The notes under the pieces: generated by a model
Told to the model about the DNA's origin: nothing
The model's input: the letters and a program-made list of their open reading frames with translations, nothing else
The model's database searches: none
Source of the DNA: Berberis thunbergii
Lineage: Eukaryota; Streptophyta; Magnoliopsida; Ranunculales; Berberidaceae
Assembly (NCBI GenBank): GCA_003290165.1
Contig: QNQO01000594.1
Coordinates: forward strand, 186,001 to 250,000
Reading direction: 5' to 3'
DNA length: 64,000 nucleotides
Position numbers and translations under genes: made by a program
Shown: piece after piece, positions 59,798 to 64,000 of the stretch
How positions within the stretch are numbered: the stretch's first letter is position 1
Layout of the letters: every line of letters begins with the position of its first letter

Positions 59798-60299
59798 TGA
59801 TTTCATTGATCCCAAATGTTAAGAGTGCTACTTTCTTTAGGGAATTTAGGCTGATGGTCCACTCTACTGTTATCAAATTCATCCTTTAAATTATGCAGGT
59901 TTTCAAAATCACCCTGGCTCGTCTCAAGGCAATTATTCTCATGACAATTCCTCATCTCTTGCATCTCCCTGTCAAGCTGCAGCTTGGGTGATAGGTAGTT
60001 AGATGGTTTGGTAATTGCAAAGGAATTGTTGATTAGAGACAAAGGTCGGAACAGCACTGTTGAGGATAGCCTCCTAAGGATTGTTTTGCGATTTGTTTTG
60101 TATCAGACAAGGGGCAACTCATTGTCCCCCTTGATTGGTGAATTACAGTATATCCGTTGAATTATTATCAATACTCCATTTCACTACCAATGGGTCATCA
60201 GAATATGAATGTTTTGGCTTGCAAAGAAGCTTTGCTTGGTTATGGTTGTTGCTGTGGCTATGAGTTCATCAGTATGCAGCAAAAATGTAGTATATTATT

Positions 60300-60439
60300 A
60301 TTATTTTATTTTTTGAAAAGCAAGCAAGGTTTTTATAGGATCCCAGAACCCACTAAAGATGCCACAAGCTGGGTTTAAACCCATGACCTAGTGATACCAT
60401 CCGCCAAGCTCTAACCGTTGAGCTGTCAAGCCATTGGCA
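60300..60439 (-). mobile_element. tRNA-derived SINE, 140 bp
   Basis: On the minus strand it has an A-box-like AGCTCAACGGTTAGAGC and a B-box-like GGGTTTAAACCCA, then ends CTTTTCAAAAAATAAAATAAT. Flanks ATGTAGTATATTATT (60285-60299) and ATGTAGTTTATTATT (60440-60454) are a 15-bp duplication with one mismatch. The tail GATCCTATAAAAACCTTGC resembles that of the SINE at 19786. Confidence 0.85.
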
Positions 60440-60913
60440 ATGTAGTTTATTATTGGATATGTATTTTCGTAGAGTTTCTCTTACAGGATCGTATGCATCA
60501 TGGAGACTACTCTATCTTTATTCAGATCACTATTGTTGCTTGGTTTTAATTTTATCTGTTATTATGTGTACGAAACATCTTATCAGTTGTTTCTTTGATG
60601 CCATGTAAATGTCAGGTTACTTTAATATTTGTTTGTTCCCAAATTGTTTGTATTTTAATCTCTTCCACTCAAAAAGACTAAAATGCAGTTTCATGTATAT
60701 GGATATCAAGACATCACCTTAATGGAGTTTCTGTGTACAAATTATATGAAGATTGTCATGTTCTAGTTTTTCTTATATCTTGTAGTTTCTCTTTTAACTT
60801 TACAGTGATATGCTGCTAAGAATGGTGGCTTGTTCAACCTGAGGGTCAGTTGCAACTTTGGTGGTATGAAACAAGAAAAGTAAAATTTCAAAAAGAAGTG
60901 GGGAACATTAAAA
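60440..60913. promoter_or_regulatory. Upstream region of the NDUFAF5-like gene
   Basis: This should hold the promoter and 5' leader. A pyrimidine tract ending CTTTACAG at about 60809 could be a splice acceptor for a leader intron. Not confirmed. Confidence 0.3.
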
Positions 60914-61912
60914 ATGGGAAGGTCGTCAATTGTGGGCATAACAAGGTCATTTCCTCTGATCCTCCGTCGACCCTTTTGCACAGATACTGATGGCTTCCAG
61001 AGTTCCAAAGTCCAAGTCTTTGATCGTGACCTCAAGCGCAAACACCGTGACCGAGCGGCATGGTTGATGCATCCTAAGGATCCTTTGGTTGATAATGTAG
61101 CTGAAAATATGCTGGATCGTCTGGAAGACTGCAAAAAAACATTCCCCACAGCATTATGTTTAGGGGGTTCCTTGGAAGCTATTAGACGTTTGATACGAGG
61201 ACGTGGTGGCATTGAAAAGATTATTATGATGGACACATCTTATGACATGGTTAAATTGTGTAAACAAAATGAACCGCGTGACGACAACATTGAAACTTCC
61301 TATGTTGTTGGTGATGAAGAGTACTTACCCTTCAAGGAAAACTCTCTAGATCTAGTAATCAGTTGTTTGGGACTTCATTGGACGAATGATCTGCCTGGGG
61401 CCATGATACAGTGTAGATTGGCAATGAAGCCCGATGGCCTATTTCTAGCAGCTATTCTTGGGGGAGAGACGTTAAAGGAGCTGAGGATAGCATGTACGAT
61501 AGCACAGATTGAGCGTGAGGGAGGCATCAGTCCGCGCATGTCTCCTTTAGCGCAAGTTAGAGATGCAGGCAATCTTTTGACCAGGGCAGGCTTCACACTT
61601 CCAGGTGTTGATGTTGACGAGTACACTGTTAGATATGAGAGTGCTGTAGAATTGATCGAACATCTACGTGCAATGGGTGAAACAAATGCACTTTTCCATA
61701 GGAATAAATTCTTAAAGAGAGAGACAGCCTTGGCAACAGCCGCCGTCTACCAGTCAATGTTTGGATCAGATGATGGTACCATTCCAGCAACTTTTCAGGT
61801 GATCTACATGACAGGATGGAAGGAACACCCCTCGCAACAGAAAGCCAAAAAGAGGGGTTCTGCCACCATTTCATTCATGGACCTTCAGAAGGAATTTGGT
61901 CAGACCAGCTAA
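60914..61912 (+). CDS. NDUFAF5-like complex I assembly factor (putative methyltransferase, mitochondrial)
   Basis: One uninterrupted frame of 332 residues, close to plant homologues such as At1g22800. The first 25 residues are rich in Arg and Ser ([13 protein letters not shown]), fitting a mitochondrial presequence. Family blocks follow: [31 protein letters not shown] (SAM-binding motif I), [61 protein letters not shown] and the long block around [18 protein letters not shown]. Human NDUFAF5 hydroxylates an arginine of complex I subunit NDUFS7 despite its methyltransferase fold; the plant protein probably acts likewise (inference). The ATG at 60914 starts the presequence, and the stop is followed by AATAAAGG at 61929. 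I see no frame breaks. Confidence 0.92.
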   Translation: MGRSSIVGITRSFPLILRRPFCTDTDGFQSSKVQVFDRDLKRKHRDRAAWLMHPKDPLVDNVAENMLDRLEDCKKTFPTALCLGGSLEAIRRLIRGRGGIEKIIMMDTSYDMVKLCKQNEPRDDNIETSYVVGDEEYLPFKENSLDLVISCLGLHWTNDLPGAMIQCRLAMKPDGLFLAAILGGETLKELRIACTIAQIEREGGISPRMSPLAQVRDAGNLLTRAGFTLPGVDVDEYTVRYESAVELIEHLRAMGETNALFHRNKFLKRETALATAAVYQSMFGSDDGTIPATFQVIYMTGWKEHPSQQKAKKRGSATISFMDLQKEFGQTS

Positions 61913-62321
61913 ACTTCTCTCCAATGCTAATAAAGGAGCAAAGACTAAAATTTGTAAGATGTGTTGATGTGTGTATGTGTTGCGTTCATATTGATCTAGA
62001 AGACGAGCCAATTTCTTTAGCGATTGAGAAACTCACGAGAACTTGGAAGTAAATAAATAAATAACTTGAAGTAAACCAAGTGTGGCAGTAACCTCTTGCA
62101 TTCAGATGGCTTATAATCAACATTCCAACCAACTTTTGAGTTCAAATTGACAACGTTGTTTCTTTCAAGTTCTTAGGTGTTTACTCTGAATTGCAAGAGG
62201 AGCTCTAATGTTACAGTTTTGATATTTTGACGAGCCATTGTTATAATAAAGCCCCATGTAATCCTTGTATCGTTTTGTTTTTGCTGTGCAGGCAGAGTTT
62301 TAAGTTTGGTAGAGCGCGCTC
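61913..62321. other. 3' flank of the NDUFAF5-like gene
   Basis: Contains AATAAAGG (61929) and a second AATAAAGCC (about 62246) as candidate polyadenylation signals. No other gene. Confidence 0.45.
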
Positions 62322-62390
62322 AACCTTGTACACGAGTGGTATAAGGCGCTAGACTGGAGTCTTGAAAGAGGGCATGGATTCAAACATTTT
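62322..62390 (+). pseudogene. tRNA-Leu-like sequence (SINE head or tRNA pseudogene)
   Basis: CGAGTGGTATAAGGCGCTAG followed by GAGGGCATGGATTCAAAC matches the D-arm, variable-arm and T-arm landmarks of plant tRNA-Leu. The acceptor stem ends do not pair and the region before it is altered, so it is not a working tRNA. Confidence 0.5.
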
Positions 62391-63393
62391 TGTCTATTTC
62401 TTTCATGCCTTTCATCTGACATTTTTTTCCTTCAAATTTTCATCTTTACATTCCTTTTATTTCATCAACCATTTTTACTTCTTCGTGTTTTTTTTACCAA
62501 CATTTTTTCGTTACATTCCTTTTGTTTCATCAACCGTTTTTACCTCGTCGTGGTTTTTTTTACCAACATTTTTTTCATCATATTTTCATCTTTAAATTCC
62601 TTTTGTTTCATCAGCATTTTTTTTTCATATTTTCAACAAAACATGTTTACTATGTATATGTTGTGTAAAAACTTATAGGATAAGATTTTTCTTCCTTTAT
62701 GCCGACATTCCTTTTGTTTCATTAACATTTTTTTCATCAACATTTTGTACAATGTATATAAAAATGTCGCAAGCTGGGTTTGAACCATGTACCATCTGTT
62801 GAGTACATATTAATTTCACCATTAACATCATATTTGATACATAGAACATACCAATTTCATTAATAAGAAAAAAGTGAACGATAAATTCACATGAAGGATA
62901 AATTATGTTTGGCGTGTATATAAAAAGCGTTATAAATCTTTATTCTACATGGGTTTGAGATTTAAAAACCCCTTCTCATTTGAGGCTTGGGACAAAAAGG
63001 GCGTGTATATAAAACGCTATATAAATTTTATTTGCGAAAGAAGGAGATCGATCAATCTGCATTTTAGGGTTTTAGTATTTGATTTTCTCCTATATCTTAT
63101 TTGACAATAGGAAGATGATCAATCTGCATTTTAGGGTTTTAGTATTTGGTTTTCTCCTATATCTTATTTCACAGATTGTATACTACATGTCATTGTTGTT
63201 CATTGGAAAACAATGTTACTTGTTTTTTATACTACTAAAATCATTTCAAAACAATGAAATGGTTTGCCATAGGAATTGCATGAAGTTTATGTCATCAAAT
63301 TCATATCATTTATTAAAATAGAGTAGTAATAATAATAATAATAATGATGATGATGACCAACGCTATTTAAATGTTCTTTCAGTAGATTTTATT
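62391..63393. other. Intergenic stretch with T-rich near-repeats
   Basis: Between 62440 and 62780 the phrase 'ATTCCTTTTGTTTCATCAAC' with variants recurs about four times amid poly-T. At 63050-63170 an approximately 65-base segment (around CTGCATTTTAGGGTTTTAG) occurs twice. A (TAA)n/(TGA)n run lies at 63326-63352. No gene. Confidence 0.5.
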
Positions 63394-64000
63394 TTGCATA
63401 AAACTTGGATTCAAAAAGAATTTATGCAAGAAAAGAATTTTGCCAAAAGAAAAGCTTTTTATGCCCAATATGATTCTAATCAGAGAAATGTTTTGGGAAA
63501 AAAGTTATATGTTTTTTGTAAAAAATTAGGGAAAATATACCATTTCTACAATGGTATGACTATATTTCTTCCAAGCATAAATGTTATCAAGATTTTTCCA
63601 AAACAACTTGGCAATTAAAAAATAATTCTGTTATAGAATCTATTTTGCCGCCATTCGAAGAAATCAAATTTCAAACTCAAGGTCAGACTACTATAGCCTT
63701 TCCTTTGAAAGATCCTTTTTCTCAAACTTATTCAAAAGTCATTTCCAAAATCAGACAACAAAATAATTATACAAATATTTTGTAACATAAATTAGGTGAA
63801 AAATTGATTGAAGATTCACAAATTTCAAAACAGTCTTTCAGTCAAACTCTAATTCACAAACCAGTTACATTTTTTACTCCCTCTTCTATAGAGCCAGATG
63901 TTCTTTCATCACCCACTCATCTCATCGATGAGATCAATAGAAAGCTTGCTGCATTAAAGTTGCAGGATACGTCTCCTTCTTCAAAACAAATCAACACTCT
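63394..64000 (+). pseudogene. Retroelement- or pararetrovirus-like coding remnant, runs off right edge
   Basis: A frame from 63394 reads HKTWIQKEFMQEKNFAKRKA and FYAQYDSNQR and stops at 63616. An overlapping frame then gives TTWQLKNNSVIESILPPFEE, TIAFPLKDPFSQTYSKV, a stop at 63783, and a Ser/Thr/Pro-rich stretch to the window end. The Lys- and aromatic-rich 'W...K..FY..Y' pattern recalls regions of plant endogenous pararetroviruses and some gypsy polyproteins, but no diagnostic motif is present. Uncertain; the next window would decide. Confidence 0.3.

Overview
This window is AT-rich nuclear DNA from a flowering plant, almost certainly a eudicot. It has intron-containing plant gene families (G-type lectin receptor kinase, LOG cytokinin-activating enzyme, DUF946/Vps62-like protein, plant NDUFAF5 homologue) and plant-type transposons (Athila-like and Copia LTR elements, hAT, MULE, PIF/Harbinger, CACTA, RTE LINE, tRNA-derived SINEs). 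Genes are sparse: five host genes in 64 kb, on both strands, unrelated in pathway. Most of the rest is transposon-derived or unassigned.

Layout. 1-4936: the 5' half of a decayed Athila-type element on the minus strand (LTR, primer-binding site, gag remnant), running off the left edge. 5.1-6.6 kb: an RNase H-like pseudogene split by a hAT element. 8.4 kb: a perfect-hairpin MULE MITE. 9.5-11.9 kb: a truncated Copia pol on the minus strand. 12.3-13.1 kb: a hAT MITE. 15.1-17.5 kb: an SD3-1-like lectin receptor pseudokinase with a one-base frameshift. 20.1-31.7 kb: a nested stack of transposons. A gag-only gypsy-type element carries a 2.8-kb palindrome made of two LTRs and, in its 3' LTR, a 4.2-kb hAT element; the hAT contains a 3-kb PIF/Harbinger element, which itself holds a Tourist MITE and a hAT MITE. 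Target-site duplications (TSDs) support each step inside the gypsy element.

33.5-35.2 kb: a membrane protein of the O-fucosyltransferase-like family (Arabidopsis At2g04280/At4g12700 type), also broken by one missing base. 38.9-42.5 kb: a LOG gene with seven exons, one intron swollen by a hAT element and a SINE. 45.2-46.1 kb: a second copy of that hAT element. 47.1-49.6 kb: an intact two-exon DUF946/Vps62-like gene. 49.7-60.9 kb: MITEs, a 187-bp tandem repeat, a truncated RTE LINE, a SINE and gene scraps. 60.9-61.9 kb: a mitochondrial NDUFAF5-like methyltransferase-fold gene. The right edge holds a degenerate ORF that may belong to a retroelement or endogenous pararetrovirus.

I saw no CRISPR, operon or defence system. 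The most unusual object is the LTR palindrome at 24087-26894, flanked by a perfect 5-bp TSD. Next are the precisely resolved nested insertions and the snapback MITEs, whose transcripts could fold into long hairpins. All family assignments were made by eye; none was tested by a search.
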